Origin: Planctomycetota bacterium
Lineage (GTDB): Bacteria; Planctomycetota; UBA1135; UBA2386
DNA length: 37,656 bases
Assembly (NCBI GenBank): GCA_020851075.1
Contig: JADZDL010000097.1
Coordinates: 1 to 37,656, forward strand
Direction: 5' to 3'
Below the pieces are notes generated by a model that saw only the letters and a program-made list of their open reading frames with translations, was not told the origin of the DNA and did no database searches. The first letter of the stretch is position 1, and each line of letters begins with the position of its first letter. Shown piece after piece: positions 24,508 to 32,997 of this stretch. The position numbers and the translations under genes were made by a program.

Positions 24508-26129
24508 GACAACGCACTCCGCACGTGCAACAACAAGGCTTCGAGCGCCGGCCGCAGCGCCTCGACGAGCGGTTTGGGCCAGACGCCAAGCACCACGAGG
24601 CCGACCACCAGCGGCAGCGCCGCGAGCAGTTCGCGCCGGTCACAATCCGCAAACTGCGCGTGTTCTTGGTGCTGCAGCGGGCCGTAGACGACCTTGCGCA
24701 CCATGCCGAGCAGGTAGGCTGCCGACAGGATCACGGAGAGGCAAGCGAGCGCGCCGAGCAGCGGGAAGGGAGCGCTGCTCGTGAAGGCGCCCGACAAACC
24801 GAGGAACTCCCCTGGGAACCCGGCGAGCCCCGGCAACCCGGCCCCCGCCAGGGCGGCCACCAACAGGAGCCACGCAAAGCGCGGCATCGGCTGGGCGAGG
24901 CCACCAAAACCGTCGATCCGGCGGTGGTGCGCGCGGTCGTAGAGCACGCCGACGAGCAAGAACAACAGCGCCGCGGAGAGGCCGTGCGTGACCGCCTGCA
25001 CCATGCCGCCAGCAAGGCCGGCGAAGGTCAACGAGCCAAACCCCAGCAGGCAGAAGCCCATGTGCGAGACCGACGAATAGGCGACCAGGCGCTTCAGGTC
25101 GCGTTGGCCGAGCGCGACCAGCGCCCCCCACAGAATGCCGAGCAGGCCAAGCCAACCGAGCGTCGGCGCCCAGGTGTAGACTTCCCAGGGGAACAGTGGC
25201 AGCGCGATGCGGTAGAGGCCGTAGACGCCGAGTTTGAGCAACACGCCGGCGAGCAGGATCGACACCGCCGTTGGCGCCTGCACGTGCGCGTGCGGCAACC
25301 AGGTATGCAGCGGGACCGCAGGGACCTTCACGAGGCACGCGAGCAGCAGGGCGAGGAACCCAAACGCCGACAGCGGCATGCCGAGGAAGCGCACCTCGCG
25401 CCAGCTCTGCCACTGCAGCGCGAGATGGCGCAGGTCAAAACTGCGTGGCACCAGCACCACGGGCGCGGCACCGGGTGCCTGGTCACTGCGCTCCACGCGC
25501 AGGCCGTGCAGCGTCTGCCCACCGTCGACGCTGACTGCGGCAACGGCCTTCGCTGGCACCGCGACGCGGCGCCCTTCGGCAGGCGTCGCCGACCACAGCA
25601 GCACCAGTAGCGCCAACATCATCACGCTGCCGGCCAACGTGTAGATGAAGAACTTCAGTGCGGCATAACGACGCTGTTCGCCGCCAAACAGGCCGATCAA
25701 GAGCAGCATCGGCACGAGCAACACTTCCCACGCCACGTAGAAGACCAGCAGGTCCAGCGTGACGAAGACCGCGTTCATCGCGGCGAGCAGCAGCAGCACG
25801 AGGCCGTGGTAGCTGCGCGGCGACCGTTCGTGGGCAAACCCGCTGATCGTTGCAACGAGCGTGATGAGCCCCGACAGCGCCAACATGGCCGCCGACAGAC
25901 TGTCGACGCCAAACCGCAGGCTCGCACCGAGCACCTGGCTCCACGGCACTTCGACCTGAAGGCGGAAGTCCGCGCCGGGACGCGCCACAAAGTCCCACAA
26001 CGCCGCGCCGCCAATGGCCAGGGTCAAGGCGCTGCCGGCAAGGCACCACCACCGCGCCGCGCGCACCGGCCCGGCAAGGCTCAGCACGGCGAACAACAAG
26101 GGCCCGAACACGGCGGCGAGCAGCATCAT
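24504..26129 (-). CDS. nuoM: NADH-quinone oxidoreductase subunit M
   Basis: This is a 541-residue antiporter-like membrane subunit. Key features are the membrane Glu at 135 in VAWEVLLVP, Lys268 in LVKVPAVPLHTW, and QRDLKRLVAYSSVSHMG. The usual LPDAH after HTW reads LPHAH. Between the helix ending near 180 and the next one at about 252 there is a loop of roughly 70 residues, longer than in ordinary NuoM. Its first 50 or so residues (181-230) look like an insertion. The ATG at 26129 overlaps the nuoL stop as ATGA; a second ATG follows at once. The residues encoded further upstream in frame are opposite nuoL and are not part of the protein. Confidence 0.95.
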   Translation of the reverse strand: MMLLAAVFGPLLFAVLSLAGPVRAARWWCLAGSALTLAIGGAALWDFVARPGADFRLQVEVPWSQVLGASLRFGVDSLSAAMLALSGLITLVATISGFAHERSPRSYHGLVLLLLAAMNAVFVTLDLLVFYVAWEVLLVPMLLLIGLFGGEQRRYAALKFFIYTLAGSVMMLALLVLLWSATPAEGRRVAVPAKAVAAVSVDGGQTLHGLRVERSDQAPGAAPVVLVPRSFDLRHLALQWQSWREVRFLGMPLSAFGFLALLLACLVKVPAVPLHTWLPHAHVQAPTAVSILLAGVLLKLGVYGLYRIALPLFPWEVYTWAPTLGWLGLLGILWGALVALGQRDLKRLVAYSSVSHMGFCLLGFGSLTFAGLAGGMVQAVTHGLSAALLFLLVGVLYDRAHHRRIDGFGGLAQPMPRFAWLLLVAALAGAGLPGLAGFPGEFLGLSGAFTSSAPFPLLGALACLSVILSAAYLLGMVRKVVYGPLQHQEHAQFADCDRRELLAALPLVVGLVVLGVWPKPLVEALRPALEALLLHVRSALS

Positions 26130-28219
26130 CGTTGTAGCCCCCACCAGAGCCCGAAGGCGCCGATCCCGATCGCGACCGCCAGGTAGGTGCCAAGGCGCCC
26201 ACCGTGGAACCACGCGCCACCGCGACCGAGACTGCCACACACACGCGCGACACCATCGACGATCCCGTCGAGCGACTCGAAGTCGTCGGGGCCAGGCTTG
26301 CCGGCTTCGAGGGCGGCCAGGCGCTGCGTGCTACCGAGGTCGATGCGGGCGGCGGTAGCGGAACCACGCTGGCCCAAGCCGCGCACGAACCACCGGTGCC
26401 ACAGACGGTCGATGCCCCACAATTCGGCACAGCAGCGGTGCAGGCCAGCAAACCGGCGCGCGAGCCCAGCGGCGAGTTCGCGGCGGCCGCGTCCGAACAC
26501 GGCCACTGCAAACGCCGCGCCGACGGCGAGCAGCAGGAGGGCGAGGATCATGCCCAGCGTGTGGGCATCCAGCGTGTGGGAGTCGTTGGCCCCGTGCGCC
26601 CCTTCGTGGTGCGCTGCACCGGGAGCGGCGAGCGCATGTTCGAGCCAGCCGCCTGCGGTCCACGGCAGGGCCAACGTGAACGGCGCGAGCAGCAGCAACA
26701 CCCACTTCGCGAGCCCTGAGGGGTCATGCGCATGATGCGTCACCGACGCATCGCGTTCGTCGCCGCCGAACAAGGAGAACCACCAGCGCAGCATGTACGC
26801 CGACGTCAGCAGGCTGCCGGCGCACGCGAGCACGAACGGCCCCCATGCGAGGCCTCCTTCTGCGGTCGCGGCTCCCAAACCTGCCGCGAGCACGGCATCC
26901 TTGCTGAAGAAGCCCGAGAACAGCGGCGCGCCAGCGATCGCGAGCACGGCCATGAGGCTCGTCCACGCCACCACGGGCATGCGCCGCCGCAGGCCGCCCA
27001 TTCGCTCCAGGTCCTGATGCCCAGCGCAGGCGTGGATGACCGCGCCCGCGCAGAGGAACAACAGGCACTTGAACATCGCATGCGTGAACAGGTGCGCAAG
27101 CCCAGCCACGCGCCCACCCGCGGCTTCCCCAGCCCCGAGGCCGACGAACATGAGGCCGAGCTGGCTCACCGTCGAGTACGCGAGCACGGCCTTGAGATCC
27201 CACTGCACGCACGCAATGGTCGCGGCGAAGAAGCACGTGATGCCGCCGGTCCAACCAACCACGGCGAGCGCTTCGGGCGGAAACATCGGGTAGCAGCGTG
27301 CGACGAGGAACACCCCCGCGGCCACCATCGTCGCGGCGTGGATGATCGACGAGGCGGTGGTCGGCCCCTGCATCGCGTCGGGCAGCCACACGTGCAGCGG
27401 GAATTGCGCACTCTTGCCAACCGCGCCCGCAAAGACGCCGAGCGCGGCCAGCACGAGCAGCGCATGGCCCGACAGGCCAAAGCAGGACACGGAAGCGAGG
27501 GCTGGATCCTGCACAACCTGCCGCAGGTTTGCCCAACCGAGCGCGTCGGTGCCGCGACCCAAACCTATCGCGAGCACGAGGAATACGCCGATGCCGAACA
27601 GGAACCCGGCGTCGCCGATGCGGTTCGTCACGAACGCCTTCAGCTGCGCATGCGACGGGCTCAAGCTCGATTCAAGCACACCGCGCGCCCCTTGACCCTT
27701 GTTGGCCTGGTACTCGGGATCTTCGCTAGCGGCAGGCTTTGCAAACCAGAAACCGATCAGCAGGTAACTGCCGAGTCCAACCAGTTCCCAGCAGCAGAAG
27801 GACAAGAACAGGTTGTCGCTCAGCACGACGCCGAGCATCGCAAACACGAAGCCGCAGAACTGCCACGGAAACCGCGCCGCCTGCGCGTCGTCGTGCATGT
27901 ACCAGCGGTTGAACAACAGCACGAGCACGGCGAGCAAGTAGACGATGCCGGCCATGATGGCGGCCATCGCATCGACGTAGACGCCCACGCCCAGCGTGAA
28001 GGCCCCGAGATCGAGCCACGTCGCATGCGGCCCCACGAAGGCCTGCCCATGCCCGAGCACCGCCGTCGCCTGCCAGAGCGCGAGGCAGAGGCCAGCCCCG
28101 AGCAACGCGGCGGCAAGGCCGTGGGCCAGTCCCGGCGACCGCCGCGGCAGCAGACCGACCAGCACCGCCGCCAACAACGGCAACACCAGGACCACGACCG
28201 GCAACCAGCTGGGGATCAC
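26126..28219 (-). CDS. nuoL: NADH-quinone oxidoreductase subunit L
   Basis: This 697-residue distal antiporter-like subunit should carry the long lateral helix in its C-terminal part. Motifs include CCWELVGLGSYLLIGFW (Glu145), KSAQFPLHVWLPDAMQGPT (essential Lys and the family signature) and THAMFKCLLFLCAGAVIH. Residues about 163-191 form a hydrophilic insertion between the Glu-bearing helix and the NRIGDAGF segment, where typical sequences have only a short link. A His-rich patch occurs near 545-560 (HHEGAHGANDSH). The start is a GTG at 28219 overlapping the nuoK stop as GTGA. Confidence 0.95.
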   Translation of the reverse strand: MIPSWLPVVVLVLPLLAAVLVGLLPRRSPGLAHGLAAALLGAGLCLALWQATAVLGHGQAFVGPHATWLDLGAFTLGVGVYVDAMAAIMAGIVYLLAVLVLLFNRWYMHDDAQAARFPWQFCGFVFAMLGVVLSDNLFLSFCCWELVGLGSYLLIGFWFAKPAASEDPEYQANKGQGARGVLESSLSPSHAQLKAFVTNRIGDAGFLFGIGVFLVLAIGLGRGTDALGWANLRQVVQDPALASVSCFGLSGHALLVLAALGVFAGAVGKSAQFPLHVWLPDAMQGPTTASSIIHAATMVAAGVFLVARCYPMFPPEALAVVGWTGGITCFFAATIACVQWDLKAVLAYSTVSQLGLMFVGLGAGEAAGGRVAGLAHLFTHAMFKCLLFLCAGAVIHACAGHQDLERMGGLRRRMPVVAWTSLMAVLAIAGAPLFSGFFSKDAVLAAGLGAATAEGGLAWGPFVLACAGSLLTSAYMLRWWFSLFGGDERDASVTHHAHDPSGLAKWVLLLLAPFTLALPWTAGGWLEHALAAPGAAHHEGAHGANDSHTLDAHTLGMILALLLLAVGAAFAVAVFGRGRRELAAGLARRFAGLHRCCAELWGIDRLWHRWFVRGLGQRGSATAARIDLGSTQRLAALEAGKPGPDDFESLDGIVDGVARVCGSLGRGGAWFHGGRLGTYLAVAIGIGAFGLWWGLQR

Positions 28220-28542
28220 GAGCCGAGCTCCTGCGTCTGTTCGAGGTCGATGTCCTTGCTCGTGCGATACACGGCAAACAGCAGCGCGAGCGCCACCGCG
28301 GCTTCGGCCGCCGCCACCACGAGCACGAACACGGCCGCCGTCTGCCCCTGCGAGTCGTTCGGCAGCGCCCGGAAGTGGCCGTAGGCGGCAAACTGCAGCG
28401 CCGCGGCGTTCAGCATGAGTTCGAGGCCGATGAGCACACCGATCGCATTGCGGCGCGTCGCCACCGCGAGCACGCCCGCACAGAACAGCACGACGGCGAC
28501 GAGCAGGTAGCTCGCGAGGTCGTGGGGACCAAACTCATCCAC
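28216..28542 (-). CDS. nuoK: NADH-quinone oxidoreductase subunit K
   Basis: This is a 108-residue membrane subunit with three helices, the normal NuoK size. The GVLIGLELMLNAA segment carries the conserved membrane Glu used in proton transfer. A second conserved acid follows in VVAAAEAAVALAL. The start is the GTG at 28542, giving an 8-base overlap with the end of nuoJ. The open frame continues upstream, but that part is antisense-like and opposite nothing recognisable in NuoK. An ATG at 28538 is out of frame. The C-terminus (DIDLEQTQELGS) is polar. Confidence 0.94.
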   Translation of the reverse strand: MDEFGPHDLASYLLVAVVLFCAGVLAVATRRNAIGVLIGLELMLNAAALQFAAYGHFRALPNDSQGQTAAVFVLVVAAAEAAVALALLFAVYRTSKDIDLEQTQELGS

Positions 28543-29080
28543 GGCTCGCCTCCAAAGGCCGGCGGAACCGCCGCACCGTCGCGACTGCGGCCACGAGCGC
28601 CACCGTGAGCAGGAAGCCCGCCAGCAGGAACGGCACGAGCCACGAGCCGACGAGCAGGTCGCCAATCGCGTCCGCGCCGCCGATCGCATCGGGCGTGTTC
28701 TCGGGATCCCTGCGCGAAGGCAGCAGGTTCTTGCCGTGTGCGACCACGGCGCGCGCCAGCTGCACGGCAATGCCGGCCGCCAACAACGCACCAAGCCCAC
28801 CCACCGCGCGCAGCCAGACCGGCGTGCGCTGCACCGCGCCCCTCACGTCGGCGCTGAACAGCGTCGCGAACAACACGAGCACGAGCACGCCGCCCAGATA
28901 GACGACGACCTGCAGGCAGGCGAGGTAACTCTGCTGCAAGAACAGGTAGAGCCCCGCGGTGCCGAGCAGGCACAGACCGAGCAGCAGCGCCGCGTGGAAC
29001 AGGTTGCGCACGACGGCGGCGCCGACCGCGCCCGCCATCGCCGCGCCCGCGCAGACAAGGAACAGTAGCTGCTCGATCAT
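28535..29080 (-). CDS. nuoJ: NADH-quinone oxidoreductase subunit J
   Basis: This is a 181-residue subunit with five hydrophobic segments. The family core is clear: RNLFHAALLLGLCLLGTAGLY, then QVVVYLGGVLVLVLFA, which holds the pi-bulge helix region of TM3. A hydrophilic loop (about 118-140) links to the last helix at about 147-170. It helps connect quinone-site movement to the antiporter subunits. The ATG at 29080 overlaps the nuoI stop as ATGA, and the 3' end overlaps nuoK by 8 bases. Confidence 0.94.
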   Translation of the reverse strand: MIEQLLFLVCAGAAMAGAVGAAVVRNLFHAALLLGLCLLGTAGLYLFLQQSYLACLQVVVYLGGVLVLVLFATLFSADVRGAVQRTPVWLRAVGGLGALLAAGIAVQLARAVVAHGKNLLPSRRDPENTPDAIGGADAIGDLLVGSWLVPFLLAGFLLTVALVAAVATVRRFRRPLEASRG

Positions 29081-29814
29081 CCGGGGCCTCCGGCGGACGG
29101 CGCTTCGGCCTTGGTCTTGGCTTCGGCTGCCGCCTTCGCCTTGGCCGCGGCCGCCGCCGCATCCTTGGCCTTCTTCTTCGCCTCGCGCTCTGCGTCGGCC
29201 TGCGCCTTTTCCTCGGGCGTGAAGTAACCAAGCCCGTACATGCCGATCAGGTGCTGGCCACGCACGTCGATGCGCGCGTCGAGCCATTCCCGATCCGCCG
29301 GCGACAATTGTTCGCGCGGCAGCCGACTCAATTGCTGCAGACGCCCGACATCGGCCGCGTCCAGGTGCACATCGAGCTGGCTGCTGTTGCGACGGAACAG
29401 GTACCGTTCGCCATCGAGCCGCGGGTCCATCTGGAAGTCCGCCGTCATCGACAACGAATCCGTCGGGCACGCGCGCACGCAGAGCCCGCAGTAGATGCAC
29501 TTGCTGAGGTCGATGTCGAACCGCGACGCGCGCATCTTGTTGTTGCCGTCGCGTTCGCCGTCCATCTTGAAGCAGTCCACCGGGCACGCCGTGTCGCAGG
29601 CGTGGCAGACGATGCAGATATCGGCCTTGTTGTGCAGATGGCCTCGCTGGCGCTCGCCGACCACTTCGGCCGCGTGCAGCGGATACTGGCGCGTGACCGC
29701 CTTCGCACCCCCTTCGTCGCGCAGGTTCTCGACGAGGAACTTCCCGGTCGTGCGCATGCCCGTAAAGAACGACTGCAGCCCTTCCGTGACGTCATTGAGC
29801 CAGGACAGGATCAT
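29077..29814 (-). CDS. nuoI: NADH-quinone oxidoreductase subunit I with extended Lys/Ala-rich tail
   Basis: This is the 245-residue two-cluster ferredoxin-like subunit of the peripheral arm. Both [4Fe-4S] sites are intact: Cys67, 70, 73 and 77 in one, Cys106, 109, 112 and 116 in the other, each with the following Pro. After the ferredoxin fold (ending near 150) there is an additional helical part and then, from about 201, a highly charged Lys/Ala/Glu tail ending in PSAGGPG. Common NuoI proteins are about 160-180 residues, so the extension is some 60 residues. In a complex without NuoG this subunit would be the outermost cluster carrier, so the tail could touch the electron donor. That is inference. 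The ATG at 29814 overlaps the nuoH stop as ATGA. Confidence 0.95.
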   Translation of the reverse strand: MILSWLNDVTEGLQSFFTGMRTTGKFLVENLRDEGGAKAVTRQYPLHAAEVVGERQRGHLHNKADICIVCHACDTACPVDCFKMDGERDGNNKMRASRFDIDLSKCIYCGLCVRACPTDSLSMTADFQMDPRLDGERYLFRRNSSQLDVHLDAADVGRLQQLSRLPREQLSPADREWLDARIDVRGQHLIGMYGLGYFTPEEKAQADAEREAKKKAKDAAAAAAKAKAAAEAKTKAEAPSAGGPG

Positions 29815-31217
29815 GATCCACCACCCGTGAGTTGCCGTAGCGCCGGATGCATGCCGCCATGCCGACGCCGCGCGATACGAACGAGAACGCCGAGCAGCAG
29901 CACCGGTACGGCCCAGCCGAGCAGGTGCCCGAGCACCCCGAGCGCAGGCCGCGGCAGCGCCGCCAGGCGCCCATACGCCGTGCCCGCTTCGGTGCCGCCC
30001 GCGAGCACGAGCTGCACCGCGAGTCCAAACACGGCGACGAGGCAGATCGGCACCAGCGTGAGCCAACACAGCCGCATGACCTGGTCGACGCGATACCGCG
30101 GCAAGGTCCACCGGATCCAGACCATGAGGAACAACGAGGCGAGGAACTTCACGGCGAAGATGCCCAGGTGCAGCAACGTTGCGAGCAGCGGATGCAGACC
30201 GACGATCCACTGTTCGCCGATCGGACTCTGGTAACCACCGAGGAACAGCGTCGCGAAGAGGGCCCCGATCAACAGCATCTCGGTGTATTCCGCGAGCGCA
30301 AACATGCCCCAGCGCAGGCCCGAGTATTCTGTATTGAAGCCCGACACGAGTTCACTCTCGGCTTCGGCCATGTCGAAGGGCGTGCGTTGGCATTCGGCAA
30401 GCCCGGCGAGGAAGAACACGCCCGCGAGCATCGCGAGGAATGGGCTCTGCACGAGGTTCCAGCCAACGAACGTGAAGACCCCGGGCCGATACTGCTGCGC
30501 CACGATCGCGTGCAGGTCCATCGTGCCGCTCCACAGCACCACGCCAGCCACGGCCAGGCCGACCGGAATCTCATAGCTCACGAGCTGCGCCACGGCGCGC
30601 ATGCCGCCGAGCATCGAAAACTTGTTGCCCGAACCCCAACCCGCCATCAACAGCGCCAGCACGGTCACGCCAGACACCGCGATCACGTAGAGCGCGCCGA
30701 CCGACACTTCGAGCATGACGAGGTGGTGCGCAAACGGCACCACGCAGAACGGCAGGAAGGCACCCGTGAGCGCCAGGTACGGCGCAAGCCGGAACACGGC
30801 GCCATCCGCGCCGCGCGGCACGATGTCCTCCTTGCCGAGCATCTTGATGCCGTCCGCCGCGAGCTGACCGATGCCAAGTTTCTGCAGGATCGGCAGCAGC
30901 GAACGCACCACCGGCAGCTTCAGGAAACGTTGGAACGCGCGATCCTGGGTCGCGCGCGGCAAAAAGCACAACAGCACGCGGAAGCCAAAACGCAGTGGCC
31001 CTTCGAGGCTCGCCGAGTTCGGCCCATGCCGGCGCTGGATCGCCGCCGCGACCTTGCGTTCGACGATCTGACCGAGCGCCGCCACCGGGAAGATGATCGC
31101 GAGCAGCGGCGCCACCCAGACGAGCAGCACGGCCACGGTCACCGCGATCCAGCCTGGTGCGGGCGAGCCCGACAACCACACCGCCACCGCATCCACGGCA
31201 TAACCAAGCCCCGTCAT
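29811..31217 (-). CDS. nuoH: NADH-quinone oxidoreductase subunit H with internal insertion
   Basis: This 468-residue membrane subunit forms the quinone chamber with NuoB and NuoD. Family motifs are ERKVAAAIQRRHGPN (53-67), ADGIKMLGKEDIVP (121-134) and AEAESELVSGFNTEYSG. In ordinary NuoH the first two are almost contiguous. Here about 49 residues (68-116) separate them, with the hydrophobic/basic pieces FGFRVLLCFLPR and KLPVVRSLLPILQKLG. A C-terminal extension with one or two extra hydrophobic segments is also present. The ATG at 31217 overlaps the nuoD stop as ATGA. The frame continues upstream opposite coding sequence and is rejected. Confidence 0.95.
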   Translation of the reverse strand: MTGLGYAVDAVAVWLSGSPAPGWIAVTVAVLLVWVAPLLAIIFPVAALGQIVERKVAAAIQRRHGPNSASLEGPLRFGFRVLLCFLPRATQDRAFQRFLKLPVVRSLLPILQKLGIGQLAADGIKMLGKEDIVPRGADGAVFRLAPYLALTGAFLPFCVVPFAHHLVMLEVSVGALYVIAVSGVTVLALLMAGWGSGNKFSMLGGMRAVAQLVSYEIPVGLAVAGVVLWSGTMDLHAIVAQQYRPGVFTFVGWNLVQSPFLAMLAGVFFLAGLAECQRTPFDMAEAESELVSGFNTEYSGLRWGMFALAEYTEMLLIGALFATLFLGGYQSPIGEQWIVGLHPLLATLLHLGIFAVKFLASLFLMVWIRWTLPRYRVDQVMRLCWLTLVPICLVAVFGLAVQLVLAGGTEAGTAYGRLAALPRPALGVLGHLLGWAVPVLLLGVLVRIARRRHGGMHPALRQLTGGGS

Positions 31218-32401
31218 CGGTCGATCTCCGGGACGACGACGTCGAACGAACCGATCACCGCCACCACGTCGGCGAGGAAGATGCCGCGCATGACCTTGTG
31301 GAAGATGCCGGCTGCCGAGAACGAGCCGGTGCGCACGCGCACGCGGTAGGGCACCTTGGTGCCGTCGCTGACGAGGAAATAGCCCATCTCGCCGCGCGGG
31401 GCCTCGGTGCGGCAATGCACAAACCCCTTCGGCGGCCGCTTCAACACCTTGCTGACATCGGCCTGGTGCCCGCCGATCGGGTCGTTGGCCTTCCCCGCCG
31501 CCGGCGGCAACAGCTTGAGCACTTCGCGGCACAAACGCACCGACTCCTGGATCTCGAGCAGGCGCACGATGTAGCGGTCGTAACAGTCGCCGACGGCACC
31601 CTTGCGGCCCGCGTACCGTTCCCCCTTCGGCACCCGCACGCCGAGTTCGCCGTAGAGGCCATACGGCTCGTCGCGGCGCAGATCCCAGTCAACGCCACTG
31701 CCGCGCAGGTTGGGCCCGACGAGGCCCCACGCGATCGCCTCGGCGGCGGTCACCACCGCGAGGTTTGCGCACCGATCGCGGAAGATCGTATTGGTCGTGA
31801 TGAGCTTGTTGAAGCGCACCATCTCCTTCTCGAACTGGTCGAGAAAACTCGCGATCTCCTCGGACGCGGTCTCGTGCAGGTCAAACGCAACCCCACCAAC
31901 CGTGACGTAGTTGTAGGTGAGCCGCTGGCCACACAGCTTCTCGAAGATGTCATTGACGTGTTCGCGCTGCGCGATGCCGTGCAGGAACGGCGTGTAGGCG
32001 CCGACGTCCATCGCCATCGCCCCGACGGCGATGAGGTGGCTGCTGATGCGATTGAGTTCGGCAACGAGCACGCGAATGCACTCGGCGCGCCGCGGCACCA
32101 CCACGGCCGTCGCGGGGTCCGTATTCAGCAACTTCTCGACGGCTACGCAGTACGCGAGATTGGCGTTCATCGCGCAGACGTAGTCGACGCGGTCCGTGTA
32201 CGGCACGAACATGGGCCATTCGATGCACTCGCCGATCTTCTCGATCGAACGATGCAGGTAGCCGTGGTCGGGAATACACGACGAGACGATCTCGCCGTCA
32301 CTTTCGACGCGAATGCGCAGCACCCCGTGGGTCGCCGGATGATGCGGCCCCATGTTGAGCTGCATGCGTTCGCCGCCGAGCGTGATCGCTTCGATGGTCA
32401 C
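31214..32401 (-). CDS. nuoD: NADH-quinone oxidoreductase subunit D (49 kDa)
   Basis: This 395-residue subunit lines the quinone site. NMGPHHPATHGVLR near residues 16-29 and DHGYLHRSIEKIGE are classic. RVDYV carries the Tyr expected near the quinone headgroup, and LRGSGVDWDLRR and RTGSFSA follow. NuoC is a separate gene, not fused as in E. coli. The start is a GTG at 32401 overlapping the nuoC stop as GTGA; later in-frame ATGs fall too close to the conserved N-terminal motif. The hydrogenase-type Ni ligands are not present, which fits complex I rather than a membrane hydrogenase. Confidence 0.96.
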   Translation of the reverse strand: MTIEAITLGGERMQLNMGPHHPATHGVLRIRVESDGEIVSSCIPDHGYLHRSIEKIGECIEWPMFVPYTDRVDYVCAMNANLAYCVAVEKLLNTDPATAVVVPRRAECIRVLVAELNRISSHLIAVGAMAMDVGAYTPFLHGIAQREHVNDIFEKLCGQRLTYNYVTVGGVAFDLHETASEEIASFLDQFEKEMVRFNKLITTNTIFRDRCANLAVVTAAEAIAWGLVGPNLRGSGVDWDLRRDEPYGLYGELGVRVPKGERYAGRKGAVGDCYDRYIVRLLEIQESVRLCREVLKLLPPAAGKANDPIGGHQADVSKVLKRPPKGFVHCRTEAPRGEMGYFLVSDGTKVPYRVRVRTGSFSAAGIFHKVMRGIFLADVVAVIGSFDVVVPEIDR

Positions 32402-32997
32402 GGATGCCCCTTCTTCGTCGGGGCCGGGGTCGGAGTAGGTTCGGGATCACCTTGACGGCGCGGGGCCCCGTCAAAATGCTGGCCTTCGCGCAAGTGCGGC
32501 ACGCCGTGGTATTGGGCGGGATACAGGTAGTCCTTGCGCAGCGGGTGGCCGACCCAATCGTCGGGGCACAGGATGCGCTCCAGCGACGGATGCCCGACAA
32601 ACTGCACGCCGAGCAGATCGAACACCTCCCGTTCGAAGTACAACGCGGCCGGCCACAGCCCACTGACCGTCGGCACGGAGCACAGCGCCCGCGGCGCCTG
32701 CACTTCGAGCATCACCCGATGGTGATGCTGCTGGCTGAACAGCAGGTAGACGACGGCGATCGCATCGTTGGCGGGACTCGCTTCGTTGCCTGGATACTTG
32801 AGCCGGTCATACCCGGTCAGGTCCATGAGCGCGTCGCAGAGCAACGCCGGATCGCGCCGCAGCAGGGCTGCTACGCGCGGCAACGCCGCGGCGGGCACGC
32901 GCACGAACGGCTGGCCGTTCTCGCTGCGCACCACCATCGCTTCGTCGCACACCTGCGCGATGCGCGCTGCGATCGCTTCGAACGTCATCCCGTTCAT
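32398..32997 (-). CDS. nuoC: NADH-quinone oxidoreductase subunit C (30 kDa)
   Basis: This is a 199-residue peripheral-arm subunit without cofactors. The conserved end of the family is plain: FEREVFDLLGVQFVGHPSL, then ILCPDDWVGHPLRKDY. It is followed by a short Pro/Thr tail (PTPTPAPTKKGHP) not usual in NuoC. The ATG at 32997 overlaps the nuoB stop as ATGA. A second ATG three codons later (MNGM) is possible. Residues encoded further upstream in this frame are antisense to nuoB. The separate nuoC and nuoD genes agree with the ancestral gene order. Confidence 0.95.
   Translation of the reverse strand: MNGMTFEAIAARIAQVCDEAMVVRSENGQPFVRVPAAALPRVAALLRRDPALLCDALMDLTGYDRLKYPGNEASPANDAIAVVYLLFSQQHHHRVMLEVQAPRALCSVPTVSGLWPAALYFEREVFDLLGVQFVGHPSLERILCPDDWVGHPLRKDYLYPAQYHGVPHLREGQHFDGAPRRQGDPEPTPTPAPTKKGHP

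Noticed and set aside
20423..24652. A 1409-codon open frame on the minus strand covering the 933-residue protein gene and nuoN
   Set aside because: It is antisense to two better-supported genes. It is rich in Arg, Gly and Ala with no domain, no membrane segments where nuoN has many, and no signal peptide. Long stop-free antisense frames are expected in DNA this GC-rich.
26726..28384. A 552-codon plus-strand frame opposite nuoL and nuoK
   Set aside because: It has the charged, His/Arg/Gln-rich composition of an antisense shadow, while nuoL and nuoK on the other strand are unmistakable.
31214..32401. Large subunit of a membrane-bound [NiFe] hydrogenase
   Set aside because: The sequence has the quinone-site motifs of NuoD and lacks the paired CxxC nickel ligands at both ends. 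Its neighbours are complex I subunits.
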